DNA of 64,000 nucleotides from CAYHHI01 sp964356335 (lineage in GTDB: Bacteria > Arandabacterota > Arandabacteria > Arandabacterales > Arandabacteraceae): contig CAYHHI010000014.1 of the NCBI GenBank assembly GCA_964356335.1, positions 1 through 64,000 of the forward strand. Reading direction: 5' to 3'. This document shows positions 53,570 to 62,566 of this stretch, piece after piece; positions within the stretch are counted from its first letter, which is position 1, and each line of letters opens with the position of its first letter. The notes beneath the pieces were generated by a model that saw nothing but the letters and a program-made list of their open reading frames with translations, ran no database searches and had not been told where the DNA came from. Both the position numbers and the translations under genes were made by a program.

Positions 53570-53849
53570 CAGCGGCCTTCTTGCCTTCGATGGAAAGCTG
53601 CTTGTCCCTTCTGTCGTCGATCTTCAGCGTTGTCAGCACACGCACTGCGCCTTCGTCAAGGCAGGCATCGTGGACTTTTTTCGTAAGCTCGAGGATGCTT
53701 GCCACCTCACCTTCGACGTTGGTGCCCATTGATGAAAGCTCATACTTGAGCCCACTCGCCTTGACGATCTTGACAGCGCGCACCACATAATCGCTGATGC
53801 TTGCGCTGCCGGTCCCGATGGGCACAACACTGATTTCAGCAACAGCCAT
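53553..53849 (-). CDS. MTH1187/YkoF-type thiamine-binding domain protein
   Basis: A 98-residue protein. VAEISVVPIGTGSASISDYV, ELSSMGTNVEGE and the helix around ILELTKKVHDAC are the conserved marks of the MTH1187 (DUF77) family, ferredoxin-like tetramers that bind thiamine or a related base. Length is normal. AGGAGGGG lies just upstream of the ATG. It is 15 bases downstream of the nitroreductase gene and probably shares its transcript; a link to thiamine salvage is possible but not shown. Confidence 0.9.
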   Translation of the reverse strand: MAVAEISVVPIGTGSASISDYVVRAVKIVKASGLKYELSSMGTNVEGEVASILELTKKVHDACLDEGAVRVLTTLKIDDRRDKQLSIEGKKAAVTGKV

Positions 53850-53864
53850 ATGACCCCTCCTGAG

Positions 53865-54359
53865 TTAGAACTTCTCCCAGTGGAGCACTTCCTGGAGACC
53901 GCGCTTGTCGTGCGCTTCGGCCTTGACCGACGGAAAGCCCAACGATATAAGGCTTACAAGATTGTGGCCGTCCGGAACACCGAGGAGTTTTCGCACCGGC
54001 TCCGCATAGGCTTTCTTGAAGCCGGCAATCCAGCACGTCCCAAGCCCGAGGGCATGTGCAGCAACGAGGATGTTCTCGGTTGCAGCCGAGCCATCCTCAA
54101 GATAGTGCTTCACGTCCTTACAGAATACGGCAACACAGGCTCCGGACTGAGCGATGAATTTGCCGTAGTCGGTGAGATCTGCAATCGTCTTCCGCGTGGC
54201 CTTGTCAGTCACGACAACGAATTCCCAGGGCTGAATGTTGTTTGCCGAGGGGGCAAGGCGCGCCGCATCAATGATCTCTTCTACAGCGTTTTTCGGTACG
54301 GGTTTTTCTTCGTAAACCCTGACGCTCCTTCTGCCCTTGAGGGCTTCGAGTGCCTCCAA
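53865..54359 (-). CDS. Nitroreductase-family flavoprotein
   Basis: A 164-residue protein, shorter than most but complete in the core. RRSVRVYEEKPVP binds the FMN phosphate, ARLAPSANNIQPWEFVVV is the second FMN motif, and GLGTCWIAGF the third. It would reduce quinones, nitro compounds or other electrophiles with NAD(P)H. The TTG start is six bases behind GGGAGGTGA. The thiamine-binding protein gene follows closely. Confidence 0.92.
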   Translation of the reverse strand: MEALEALKGRRSVRVYEEKPVPKNAVEEIIDAARLAPSANNIQPWEFVVVTDKATRKTIADLTDYGKFIAQSGACVAVFCKDVKHYLEDGSAATENILVAAHALGLGTCWIAGFKKAYAEPVRKLLGVPDGHNLVSLISLGFPSVKAEAHDKRGLQEVLHWEKF

Positions 54360-54484
54360 TTGCGTTCACCTCCCGTAAAGTGCGCCACGTGCGTATACTC
54401 GATCTCTCCGCATGCTTTCTGCGCGTGCTTCTTGCTCGATTCCTTCCCACGCTAATCATAGCGCCGCCACACCCAGACTCAAGG

Positions 54485-54510
54485 GAAAAGGGAGGGCAGC
54501 AAGCCCTCCC
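54485..54510 (-). terminator. Rho-independent terminator of the lamin-tail protein gene
   Basis: GGGAGGGC (54490-54497) pairs perfectly with GCCCTCCC (54503-54510) around AGCAA; on the reverse strand the stem is followed by TTTTCCC. It lies about 120 bases after the stop of the gene ending at 54629. Confidence 0.75.
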
Positions 54511-54628
54511 CTAGCCGTTCCCCTAACCCAAGCCTGCGAGGGCAGAACCTGGGACACCCGGCTACGGTTCCGGTATGCGGAGCTCCGCCGTAGCTGCGTG
54601 TGCCGTCAGGCTTCCGCTCGCGAGGACG

Positions 54629-56050
54629 TTACTTGAAAAGCCCCTTGATGCTCCCCCAGGTTGTTGGCGCGACCGGACTGCCGCCATTGTTCGCTGCCTG
54701 AGGCGTGAAGGCAACTGTGAGCCCGGCCTCGGAGGCAAGCATCCAATCCCCCGTGCAGTCAGGATATCTCATCATGGCCTGATCTTTGCCTCCTTCACCG
54801 CCAAAGGACTGAATATCGACGAGGGCCCCACTGCGATCAAGAAGTGATACAACGTCGCCGGCGTTCGTGAGCGACAATCCGCCCGTAGATGCAGTAAAGA
54901 CCTTGCCGTCGAAACCCGTGGGAGCCCCACCGCCAAAGACTGTCACAAACTCCCCGGGCGCGAGGACCATGCCCGTATCAGGGAAGGTATGCCTCATGGA
55001 TGTGGCGTCAGCCAGCTTCCAGCCCGCGATATCAACCGGATTTGAACCGCAGTTGACAATCTCCACGAACTCATCATCTGATGAATCCCTTATGCCATCC
55101 CTATTGGCGTCACCGGCCATGTCGTTGGGCGGGTCCGCGAGTATCTCGTTCAGCTTGACGCTGATGCCGCCGCTTCTCACCCTGTAACCCATCCAGGGTA
55201 TGACGGTCGATGTCTGGGGATCGTAGAGAGATACCATGTACCGCACCGTGTCCTCGGCCGCGCACGGCAGTATTGTGTACGACCAGGCCCCCATATCGGA
55301 CGTACCCGAAACCAATGCCATCTCCGGCTCCTCACCATTCTCGAGGTTTATCTGATAAGCAAGCAGTACTCTCGAGACACCCGAGGCATCTCCCGCCTCC
55401 ACGGTTATCTTCATACTGTCATCTTGCGTCGGATAGAGAGGATCCCTCGTGATTGCGAAAACGTGCGGAGGCGGGTCAGACGAATTGGCCTGGCCGGGCG
55501 TGGGATCCCCCCCACATCCGCCCATCGGCAGAAAGTGATCGAAGGCCGCGATGGGCCCCGACCCATCAGGCAGTCGCCCCAGGGAGACATCGTAGCCGAC
55601 ATCGGAAGACCCATAAGATAAGGAATCAACCACCGTCGTGTCGGCTCCCGAGACCGCAACAAGCCAGACGATGTCCCCGGAATTGTTGAGGCTCAAGCCT
55701 ATCGCGGAATGTCCGTTCTCGCCTTCCCATCTTGATGCATCTTCTCCATAGACTACCGTGTGTGCCCCCGCGAGCATGGTGCCCGAGAAGCCATAAACCG
55801 GCGCCCGGCTCTCCCCGTTAAGGAGAATGGTCCCTGCGAGGTCTATGCTCCCAGGCCCATTGTTCACAATCTCAACCCACTCGTCTTTCTTGGAGTCGGC
55901 CTGGAGATCACCGTCCCAGTCACTTCCCGGCGCGGGCAACACTTCGTTGATTCTCAAGGAGGCAAGCGCAGACAGAGGTAAAACCGCGGAGGTCACAACG
56001 AACATCAGCAACCAAAAGCCACCAAAATAAAAACGCAAAGCGCACCGCAT
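54629..56050 (-). CDS. Exported protein with two lamin-tail domains and a C-terminal TTWGxIK motif
   Basis: A 473-residue protein with a signal peptide (helix WLLMFVVTSAVLPLSALA). Two lamin-tail domains, LRINEVLPAPGSDWDGDLQA and VKLNEILADPPNDMAGDANR, each continue to a DEWVEIVN or DEFVEIVN strand and are separated by a beta-sandwich of FN3 type. The last eleven residues TTWGSIKGLFK recur almost exactly in the remnant at 2814-3497. The ATG at 56050 is nine bases behind GGAGG. Lamin-tail domains are common on secreted proteins of FCB and related bacteria, often with nucleases or phosphatases; none is here. Confidence 0.85.
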   Translation of the reverse strand: MRCALRFYFGGFWLLMFVVTSAVLPLSALASLRINEVLPAPGSDWDGDLQADSKKDEWVEIVNNGPGSIDLAGTILLNGESRAPVYGFSGTMLAGAHTVVYGEDASRWEGENGHSAIGLSLNNSGDIVWLVAVSGADTTVVDSLSYGSSDVGYDVSLGRLPDGSGPIAAFDHFLPMGGCGGDPTPGQANSSDPPPHVFAITRDPLYPTQDDSMKITVEAGDASGVSRVLLAYQINLENGEEPEMALVSGTSDMGAWSYTILPCAAEDTVRYMVSLYDPQTSTVIPWMGYRVRSGGISVKLNEILADPPNDMAGDANRDGIRDSSDDEFVEIVNCGSNPVDIAGWKLADATSMRHTFPDTGMVLAPGEFVTVFGGGAPTGFDGKVFTASTGGLSLTNAGDVVSLLDRSGALVDIQSFGGEGGKDQAMMRYPDCTGDWMLASEAGLTVAFTPQAANNGGSPVAPTTWGSIKGLFK

Positions 56051-56112
56051 CTTCCACAACCTCCCCTCACCGGCTTTGCTCAGAAAGCCCTGTTCCTATG
56101 CCTTACTAATTC

Positions 56113-57480
56113 CTATCTCCGCACTCTACAATGTGCGACTTCCCGCTTTCGTACACCCCCTTCAATCAACATCGCCTTCCCAATTACCCGCCTTCTCCGA
56201 ACCCATCCTTCCCGAACCACCACCCCCTTTCCACAGGGTTCTTGGCAAAGCCTATCGGAGTAGCGTCTCGAAGTCAAGCCAAAACCTCCGAAGCCCGGGG
56301 CTCGGCTGGAGCGGAGTGTAGTTCCGACGCGAAAGCCAGCCCCAGGCGAGGTCGCAGGCAGCGCTCTCACGAAGCGCTCCATCTCCTCATGCGTATTGTA
56401 GAAGTGCGGGGAGACTCTGATCTTGCCCCGGCGTGAGACCGTGAGAAATCCTCGCCTCAAGAGGCTCGCGCAGACCTTATCGGCATCGTGCTTGCCAGGG
56501 TAGAAAGAGACGATTCCCGATTTTTCTCCCTCACCCCTCGGGCTGTACACTCTGAAGCCGCGACCTTCCAGGAGTCGACAAAGATGATCGGTGATGTCGA
56601 TTATGCGTTTCTCGATCGCCTCGATCCCAAGGCCGTTGATCATCTTCAGGGCCTCATTGAGACCTGCGATGCCAAGGAGATTCTTCTGGGCGGATTCATA
56701 GCGGCGGCTATCGGGGAAGAGCGTGTAGTCAAACTCGTAGTAATTGTTCCAGCCGACCACCGAGAGCCAGCCCGGTGTAGGATGGATAAGCTCATTGATC
56801 ACTCGATGTGAGCAGTAGAATATGCCCGTGCCCTGCGGAGCAAGCAGCCACTTATGGCCTCCAGCAGACAGTCCATCGATGAGACACTTCTTGACATCAA
56901 GTTTCAAGGCGCCCAGACCCTGGATGCCATCGACCACGAAGTAGACGCCGCGCTTCCTGCAGATCTTCCCGATTCTAGCGAGATCGTTCCGGTATCCGCT
57001 CGAGAACTCCACGAAGCTTATCGCGACGATACGCGTCCGCGCATCAATCGCCTTCTCGATATCCTCAACAAGAATTCTGCCCTCCCGGTCCGGCACGAAC
57101 TTGATGCGAACACCTCGTTTCTTGAGCGAAAGCCAGGGATACACATTTGCCGGAAACTCGATGCGGGGCAACACAACGTTGTCCCCCTTTCGCCAGTCAA
57201 TTCCGCGCGCGAAGTAGTTGAGCCCCTGGGTGGTATTGTCTACAAAGGCAGTCTCTTCGGGCTCCGCGTTGATGAGGCGCGCAGCCTGCCTTCGCGCTTC
57301 CTCGACCCGCTTGGTCCAGCGAGGCTCCACAGTGCCACCGTACATAGTCTGCTCCAGGACATGCCTGGCGAGCGCAGCAGCCACTGTGGTTGAAAAAGGG
57401 GAGACTCCCGCGTGATTGAAATAACCGATCTTCTTGGTGATTGGAAATGCCTTTCTGATTTCAAGGAACTTGTCTCTCAA
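56113..57480 (-). CDS. Class V PLP aminotransferase (cysteine desulfurase-like fold) with long tail
   Basis: A 455-residue protein. YFNHAGVSPFS, FVDNTTQGLNYF, VVDGIQGLGALKLDV and the PLP Lys in SAGGHKWLLAPQGTG are the class V signatures; the closest type is the kynureninase/isopenicillin-epimerase-like group rather than IscS, as the flexible loop Cys is absent. The enzyme ends at about residue 375 (MERFVRALP). About 80 further residues rich in Gly, Arg and Val do not match the family and may be a read-through extension. The TTG start is six bases behind GGAGG. Confidence 0.85.
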   Translation of the reverse strand: MRDKFLEIRKAFPITKKIGYFNHAGVSPFSTTVAAALARHVLEQTMYGGTVEPRWTKRVEEARRQAARLINAEPEETAFVDNTTQGLNYFARGIDWRKGDNVVLPRIEFPANVYPWLSLKKRGVRIKFVPDREGRILVEDIEKAIDARTRIVAISFVEFSSGYRNDLARIGKICRKRGVYFVVDGIQGLGALKLDVKKCLIDGLSAGGHKWLLAPQGTGIFYCSHRVINELIHPTPGWLSVVGWNNYYEFDYTLFPDSRRYESAQKNLLGIAGLNEALKMINGLGIEAIEKRIIDITDHLCRLLEGRGFRVYSPRGEGEKSGIVSFYPGKHDADKVCASLLRRGFLTVSRRGKIRVSPHFYNTHEEMERFVRALPATSPGAGFRVGTTLRSSRAPGFGGFGLTSRRYSDRLCQEPCGKGVVVREGWVRRRRVIGKAMLIEGGVRKREVAHCRVRR

Positions 57481-57722
57481 TCTTCTCCTCCAGATGGTAT
57501 GCTCTTACCAGTCTCGTGGCCCTATCGTGTTTGGCAACCTGGCCAACAGGAGATTTTAAGCCTTGCGAAGGCCGACAGGCAAGCGCTTTGAGGTACGCAA
57601 CAGCAAGAGATGGACATATCCTGCCCAACGGTGATAAGACAGTGGCCAATATGGCCCTGGACAGGATGGCTCGCAACCGGTAGCCTCGAATCAGACAAGC
57701 ACAGTAGAAGGGGGAACAAACC

Positions 57723-58085
57723 ATGCAGGATGAAAGGATGCGGATCCTCAGGATGCTGGAGGAGAAGAAGATCTCGGCCGAAGATGCAGCGAAACTCCTC
57801 GATGCGGTGCCTGGTGGACGCCCCGGCGAAGACGAAGGGCTGGGCAAGAAGAAACTGCGCATACGAGTCACCGATCCAAAATCGGGCAAGCAGAAGGTCA
57901 ATTTGACCATTCCGATCGGGCTTGCGAGGTTGGCAGCCAAGTTCATCCCCGCCAAGAAGAAGGAACAGCTCCTGACCGAAGGGTTCGACATCGACGCGAT
58001 CATGTCGCAGGTCATGTCCGAGAACATCGGCAAGATAGCTGACGTGGAATCCGATGAGGGTTATATCCAGATATCTATAGAATGA
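57723..58085 (+). CDS. SHOCT-like domain protein
   Basis: A 120-residue protein. RILRMLEEKKISAEDAAKLL and the following DAVPG are the SHOCT-like N-terminal helix pair found in YvlB/LiaX-type proteins; KKLRIRVTDPKSGKQKVNLT and IPIGLARLAAKFIP are the C-terminal sheet and helix of the same family. GGGGGA lies seven bases before the ATG. It stands between divergent and convergent neighbours with no clear link; relatives often take part in envelope stress responses. Confidence 0.8.
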   Translation: MQDERMRILRMLEEKKISAEDAAKLLDAVPGGRPGEDEGLGKKKLRIRVTDPKSGKQKVNLTIPIGLARLAAKFIPAKKKEQLLTEGFDIDAIMSQVMSENIGKIADVESDEGYIQISIE

Positions 58086-58140
58086 ATATAGAGTGATGGG
58101 GCCTCACGATGACCGGTAGGCGTCGCTTAAGGCCGTACAT

Positions 58141-59025
58141 TTACGGATCCGCCGGCCGGCTTTGCTTGATTCGCTCCAGGCCTTCGACGACACGGCAGGG
58201 GAAAAAGCCTGCTCGACTCCTGAATTTGCTCGTGCTGAGCGTGGAGTCGAGCGGTCGCTCGGCAAGATAGGCGAACTCGTCCATCCTCACGGGAACAAGC
58301 AATGACTTGTCGCAGCCGAAGACCTCGCACACCTTCTGACCAAAATCGTAGCGGCTCACGATCTCGGCCCCACCGACGTGATAGAGCCCGGACAGGTCTT
58401 TCTCAGCCGCGCTGACTATCGCCTCGGCAAGATCATTAACCAGAATCGGATTTCGTTTCTGATCGGTGAAGACTTGCATTGGCTCTCCCCGTGCCAGCCT
58501 CTCGAGTAGTCGGACAAGGAAGGTTTTGCTCACGGGGCTTCCGAATCCGTAGATGAGAGAACTCCTCAAGATGAGGGCATCGCTGCATGTACCAAGTGCG
58601 GCTTCCTCAGCCCGGAGCTTCGACACGCCGTAGATGCTGAGGGGACGGGGGGTGTCTTCCTCCGTGTAGAGGCCCTTTGTGCCGTCGAAGACGAGATCGG
58701 TCGAGACGAATACAAAGCGCGCGCCTAGCCTCTGGGCAAGGGAGGCAAGCTCATGAGTCGCTTCGAAGTTCACTCTGAAGGCCAGATCCGGTTCCTGCTC
58801 ACACCTATCAGGATCAGTGAGAGCTGCAAGATGGATGATGACGTCCGGTTTGACATGATCGAGAAGATCCGATATCGAAGGCACGTCGCCGAGATCTAGC
58901 TTCGTGCCAAATGTTGCTTCGGGTGCGCATGGATGGGAAAAATAGGTCACCGTAACCTGACAGCGTCCTGCAAGGACCGTGGCAACGGTCCAGCCCAATG
59001 AGCCGCTTCCACCTGTCACGAGCAC
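58141..59025 (-). CDS. RmlD-like dTDP-4-dehydrorhamnose reductase family SDR
   Basis: A 294-residue extended SDR. TGGSGSLG binds NAD(P)H; the Ser of VFVSTDLVFDG and the YGVSK motif are catalytic; AALTDPDRCEQEPDLAFRVN is typical of RmlD. The family makes dTDP-rhamnose or acts on other 4-keto sugars; MAT2B-like members also exist. The start is unsure: GTG at 59025 gives a very short lead to the Rossmann strand, and no strong ribosome site is seen. It lies 20 bases after hflX. No rmlABC genes are near, though a rhamnosyltransferase-like gene is in the window. Confidence 0.85.
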   Translation of the reverse strand: MLVTGGSGSLGWTVATVLAGRCQVTVTYFSHPCAPEATFGTKLDLGDVPSISDLLDHVKPDVIIHLAALTDPDRCEQEPDLAFRVNFEATHELASLAQRLGARFVFVSTDLVFDGTKGLYTEEDTPRPLSIYGVSKLRAEEAALGTCSDALILRSSLIYGFGSPVSKTFLVRLLERLARGEPMQVFTDQKRNPILVNDLAEAIVSAAEKDLSGLYHVGGAEIVSRYDFGQKVCEVFGCDKSLLVPVRMDEFAYLAERPLDSTLSTSKFRSRAGFFPCRVVEGLERIKQSRPADP

Positions 59026-59045
59026 CTTGGTCTGCGCGGCAATCT

Positions 59046-60347
59046 TCAGGGCTCTACCTCTGGTGCCCCCCCGCGATCAGGCCGTGCCGCGGGCTGCCGG
59101 GCGGATTCGATGTAGGCCTCGAGGGGCTTGAGATACCGTTCATCTATCCTGACGTGCAGTCTCAGGTTGCCGTCGAGGGATTCGCTGCCAAGGACTCGTC
59201 CGTACCGATGGATGTAAGAAAGTGTTCCAGCATCCTCCCCGGGGAGGTTCACGAAGACTTCTGCTTTCTCTCGCACCACAAACCCGAGCAGCCGCTCCCT
59301 GAGGGCTTCCGTTCCCCACCCGTGAAGAGCGCTCACGAGTATGGCGTCATCGTGCGTGCGGCGCGCCGTCTTAAGCTCCGTCTCATCGCCCACAAGATCA
59401 ACCTTATTGAACACCAGCGCCTCCGGCTTGCCACCCGCGCCGATCTCATCAAGCACGCTGCGTACGGTTGCGATCTGCGATTCATGGTTGTGGTGACTGA
59501 CGTCCGCCACGTGAATAATCAGGTCCGCTTCAATCACACACTCGAGAGTGGCATGAAAGGACGCCACCAGGTGATGAGGCAGCTTCTTTATGAAGCCGAC
59601 GGTATCGCTCAAGAGCATTGTTTCCTTTGAAGGAAGTCTCAGGATTCGCGTGGTCGTATCCAGGGTTTCAAAGAGCCTGTCCCCGGTTGAGACATTCGCC
59701 CTGGTAAGATGATTGAAGAGTGTGGACTTGCCTGTATTGGTATAGCCCACGAGGCTTGCCTTGGCGAAATCTTTCCTTCCCGCGGTGCTGACAACCCTGT
59801 CCTGCTCAACCTTCTTCAAGGTTTTCTTGAGGGTGAAGATTCTTCGTCTTATCCTCCGTCTGTCAACTTCGAGCTGAGTCTCACCAGGCCCCCTTGTGCC
59901 GATGCCGCTGCCTGTCCTGGACAGATGTTCCCACATGCGCGTAAGCCTCGGCAGGGTGTACTCGAGCTGGGCGAGTTCAACCTGGGCCTTGGCAACATTG
60001 GTTCGTGCGCCGAGTGCGAAGATGTCAAGGATCAGCTGGCTTCGGTCGATCACGCGCACACCGGCCAGTTCCTCGAGGTTCCCCGCCTGGGCCGGGCTAA
60101 GGTCCTCATCGAAGACGATGAGATCGACATCCTTATCGCGGCAGAGGATGCCGATTTCTTCGGCTTTGCCCTTGCCGATGAAAGTCGCTGAGTCAATTGT
60201 TCGCTTCTCCTGAAGGACCCTGGAGACGACCTCGCCCCCGGCCGTCCTTGTAAGAAGGGCGAGCTCATCCATCGACTCACGGGCCTCGCCGTGGCCTTGA
60301 CGGCCCCTGAAAGACCCCGCGAGCAGAACCTTCTCTCTCTTCACCAA
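59046..60347 (-). CDS. hflX: Ribosome-associated GTPase HflX
   Basis: A 433-residue GTPase that splits stalled 70S ribosomes, known to act in heat stress and against some antibiotics. The N-terminal domain (RVLQEKRTIDSATFIGKGKA, VFDEDLSPAQAGNLEEL) and GTRGPGETQLEVDRR are family marks; G1 is GYTNTGKS, G3 DTVGFI, G4 NKVD. The C-terminal 15 residues are rich in Pro, Arg and Gly. The TTG start is six bases after GGGAGAGAG. A promoter at 60569-60597 and a terminator-like hairpin at 60474-60510 precede it, which suggests control of transcription in the leader. Confidence 0.95.
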   Translation of the reverse strand: MVKREKVLLAGSFRGRQGHGEARESMDELALLTRTAGGEVVSRVLQEKRTIDSATFIGKGKAEEIGILCRDKDVDLIVFDEDLSPAQAGNLEELAGVRVIDRSQLILDIFALGARTNVAKAQVELAQLEYTLPRLTRMWEHLSRTGSGIGTRGPGETQLEVDRRRIRRRIFTLKKTLKKVEQDRVVSTAGRKDFAKASLVGYTNTGKSTLFNHLTRANVSTGDRLFETLDTTTRILRLPSKETMLLSDTVGFIKKLPHHLVASFHATLECVIEADLIIHVADVSHHNHESQIATVRSVLDEIGAGGKPEALVFNKVDLVGDETELKTARRTHDDAILVSALHGWGTEALRERLLGFVVREKAEVFVNLPGEDAGTLSYIHRYGRVLGSESLDGNLRLHVRIDERYLKPLEAYIESARQPAARPDRGGAPEVEP

Positions 60348-60473
60348 TTTTCACTCTCTCCCATGTGCGTTGCTTCCCATGTCCGATGTCCTATTTGTTG
60401 AATCGGTATCGGTCTGCGTGTGCCCGCATCCTCCCACCCGCGCCCTCTTGCTTGATCCTCTTGCTGCTCGCCT

Positions 60474-60510
60474 CGAAAACAAAAGCCCGGCCCCCGATTC
60501 GAGCCGGACT
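60474..60510 (-). terminator. Terminator-like hairpin in the hflX leader (possible attenuator)
   Basis: On the reverse strand AGTCCGGC (60503-60510) pairs with GCCGGGCT (60484-60491) with one G-T pair, and TTTTGTTTT follows. It lies between the hflX promoter and the gene, about 130 bases before the start codon. No leftward gene ends nearby that it would need to terminate. A 7-codon open frame (TTG ATT ... ATG TAA, 60517-60540) ends just before the stem. Confidence 0.65.
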
Positions 60511-60568
60511 CAAAGCTTACATGATCCGCAGTTCAATCAAAAGCCGCTACTCGACCTCCCTCACTTGT

Positions 60569-60597
60569 AGCTTACTCCTGGACAGATCTGTTGTCAA
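60569..60597 (-). promoter_or_regulatory. hflX promoter
   Basis: Reverse strand TTGACA (60592-60597), 17 bases, TAAGCT (60569-60574). Transcription would begin near 60562, giving a leader of about 215 bases. Confidence 0.6.
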
Positions 60598-60602
60598 TCG
60601 GC

Positions 60603-60790
60603 GATCCGATAGACTCCGCCTTGCGGGGCTGGTCTCCGGCTCAGAACTACATTCGCCTCCGACCCAGACCCCGCTGCGGCTTCTCGCGAAGGTTCCACCT
60701 GCGCTGAGATCGCCATGCCGAGCCGACGGATGGCCCGGAGGGCATGGGGTTCTAACCGAAGGGCATCCGACGGCGAGGCACAGGACACTC
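60603..60790. repeat. Single degenerate copy of the 105-bp repeat family
   Basis: Two blocks match the array at 62567-63016 in the same orientation: about 47 bases around CTCAGAACTACATTCGCC (60640-60660), and about 60 bases beginning CCGAGCCGACGGATGGCCC (60718-60778). The piece between differs. With the array on the other side, the TPR lipoprotein gene is flanked by direct copies. The rest of 60348-60983 shows no gene besides the hflX leader. Confidence 0.8.
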
Positions 60791-60983
60791 GGCCTCGTGG
60801 CGGTGATGCGGGCTCGCTTGAACCCATCGTGCCACGTGTTACCTGTGTCCCGCGCTGCCAGCGTTTTAGGTTGACCCCATGCGCTCCCGCTGCTATGCTC
60901 TCGCCTTGCTGTGGATCTGTTGATTTGTCCATGTTCACTCGCTTGATGTCTTGCTCTATTGTTGTTTGTTTCGCTGAAGGATT

Positions 60984-62540
60984 ATGTGGCTTCAAAGCAG
61001 AGGCTCTACTTCTGTGACACACCGTTCCATTGGGCGTAGGTTTCCCCGGGGCACATCCTGGGCGCCGCCCGATCCGGTGCATACGGCAGGGCTTGGGTTC
61101 GAGCGGGAGGTTATCGCCTCGGCACCGTCAGGTCTATCCTCAACGCGCTCTCTCCTCGTAGGTCTGGTCTTGATTTGCTCATCCTTTGGATGTGCTTATC
61201 ATCCCATGCTTATGACCGACGCGCGCCTGCTAATGGCGAAGCAGCAATATGCGGAAGCTCTTGAGGAAGTCAACAAGGTATGCAAGTCCCGGGATGACGT
61301 CCTTTGTCTCCTTGAAAGGGGCCTCCTTCTTCACTACGCAGGCAAGTATGATGAAAGTAACCAGGTCTTTGACAAGGCCGAGATTCTGACCGAGGGATTA
61401 TATACAAAGAGCGTCTCGCGCGAGGCAGCCGCTTTTGTCACAAGCGATCTTGCGCTCGCTTACGCGCCCAAGTCCTTTGAGCAGGTGCTCGTCAACTATT
61501 TTCGCGCTCTCAACTACATGTTTCTTGGTTCAAGCGAAGACGCCCTGGTGGAATGCAGGAAGGCCAGTGACAAACTTGCGCACTACTCCGAGGAGCAGCA
61601 GAGACCGTACAGGCATGATGCCTTCATTGAATATCTGACCGGGATTCTTTACGAGTGGGGCGGGGAGACCAACAACGCCTTCATATCCTACAGAAACGCG
61701 TGTGACGCCTACCGGACTTACGGCGAGATCTTCGGCATCAAGGCCCCGCAGGATCTCACCTGCGACCTCCTCCGCACAGCCTATGCCATGGGCTTTGTTG
61801 AAGAAGCAGAGGAGATCCCAGCGGAAGAGCGAGAGGGATGCAGAACCTCTTTACCAGAACCTCAATCGGAGCTTGCTAAGGTCGTTATATTCATAGAGCA
61901 AGGCTTCGTGCCTGCACTGCAGGAATGGAGTATCAATATGCCTATCCTGAAGTCAGAAGCCAAGGCGGCAAGCGACGACCCCGCCAACTTCTCTCTCGGA
62001 ATGACATCGAGAATGTATGGCTATACCTACGATGCTGGTGACGTCAAGTACTTCCTGCGAGTGGCACTTCCAAGCTACCGTGCCACTCCAATAGCCTCGC
62101 AGGCTCCAAGTCTCGTTCTCGACAACCGCGCCGTTGCACCGGCGGAGTGTGAGGACATCTTTGCAATAGCCAAGGCTGAACTGGATCATGACATGCCGAG
62201 AATATTCGTGAAGACCATCGCGAGAGCCATCGTCAAATACAAGGTGAGCGATGCAGCAGGGAACAAATGGGGGGATATTCTTGGCAAGCTCGTCAACGCG
62301 GCAACTGCTGCCACTGAGCAGGCCGACCTTCGGGCATGGCTATCGCTGCCACGGGCTATCTACATGGTGACCGTGTATGTGGAACCGGGTACTCATACGT
62401 TGGCGCTCGCCGGAGGATTGCAGGCATCCGGATCGGTGGCGTCCCCCTCGCCGGACACGAGCACGACCTATCCCACCCAGACAGTTCGTCTGGACGCCCA
62501 ACCAGGTACAACCAACTTCGTGCGTTTCAGACAGTATTGA
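60984..62540 (+). CDS. TPR-type lipoprotein, COG3014-like
   Basis: Up to 518 residues. A lipoprotein signal (LLVGLVLICSSFGC, then AYHP) lies some 55-70 residues from the first ATG, so the true start is probably later or uses a rare codon; the ATG at 60984 has AAGGA only two bases upstream. After the lipobox come TPR-like helix pairs (LMAKQQYAEALEEVNKVC, LLLHYAGKYDESNQVFDKAE, YFRALNYMFLGSSEDALVEC). The C-terminal half is rich in strands (YMVTVYVEPGTHTLAL). It resembles COG3014 lipoproteins of unknown role, thought to sit on the outer membrane. It is flanked by repeats. Confidence 0.72.
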   Translation: MWLQSRGSTSVTHRSIGRRFPRGTSWAPPDPVHTAGLGFEREVIASAPSGLSSTRSLLVGLVLICSSFGCAYHPMLMTDARLLMAKQQYAEALEEVNKVCKSRDDVLCLLERGLLLHYAGKYDESNQVFDKAEILTEGLYTKSVSREAAAFVTSDLALAYAPKSFEQVLVNYFRALNYMFLGSSEDALVECRKASDKLAHYSEEQQRPYRHDAFIEYLTGILYEWGGETNNAFISYRNACDAYRTYGEIFGIKAPQDLTCDLLRTAYAMGFVEEAEEIPAEEREGCRTSLPEPQSELAKVVIFIEQGFVPALQEWSINMPILKSEAKAASDDPANFSLGMTSRMYGYTYDAGDVKYFLRVALPSYRATPIASQAPSLVLDNRAVAPAECEDIFAIAKAELDHDMPRIFVKTIARAIVKYKVSDAAGNKWGDILGKLVNAATAATEQADLRAWLSLPRAIYMVTVYVEPGTHTLALAGGLQASGSVASPSPDTSTTYPTQTVRLDAQPGTTNFVRFRQY

Positions 62541-62566
62541 GATCCGTGGCGAGACCCCGATAGCTC

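Noticed and set aside
57461..58033. Open frame of 190 codons on the - strand
   Set aside because: Antisense to the SHOCT-like gene; the + strand protein has a recognisable family and a ribosome site.
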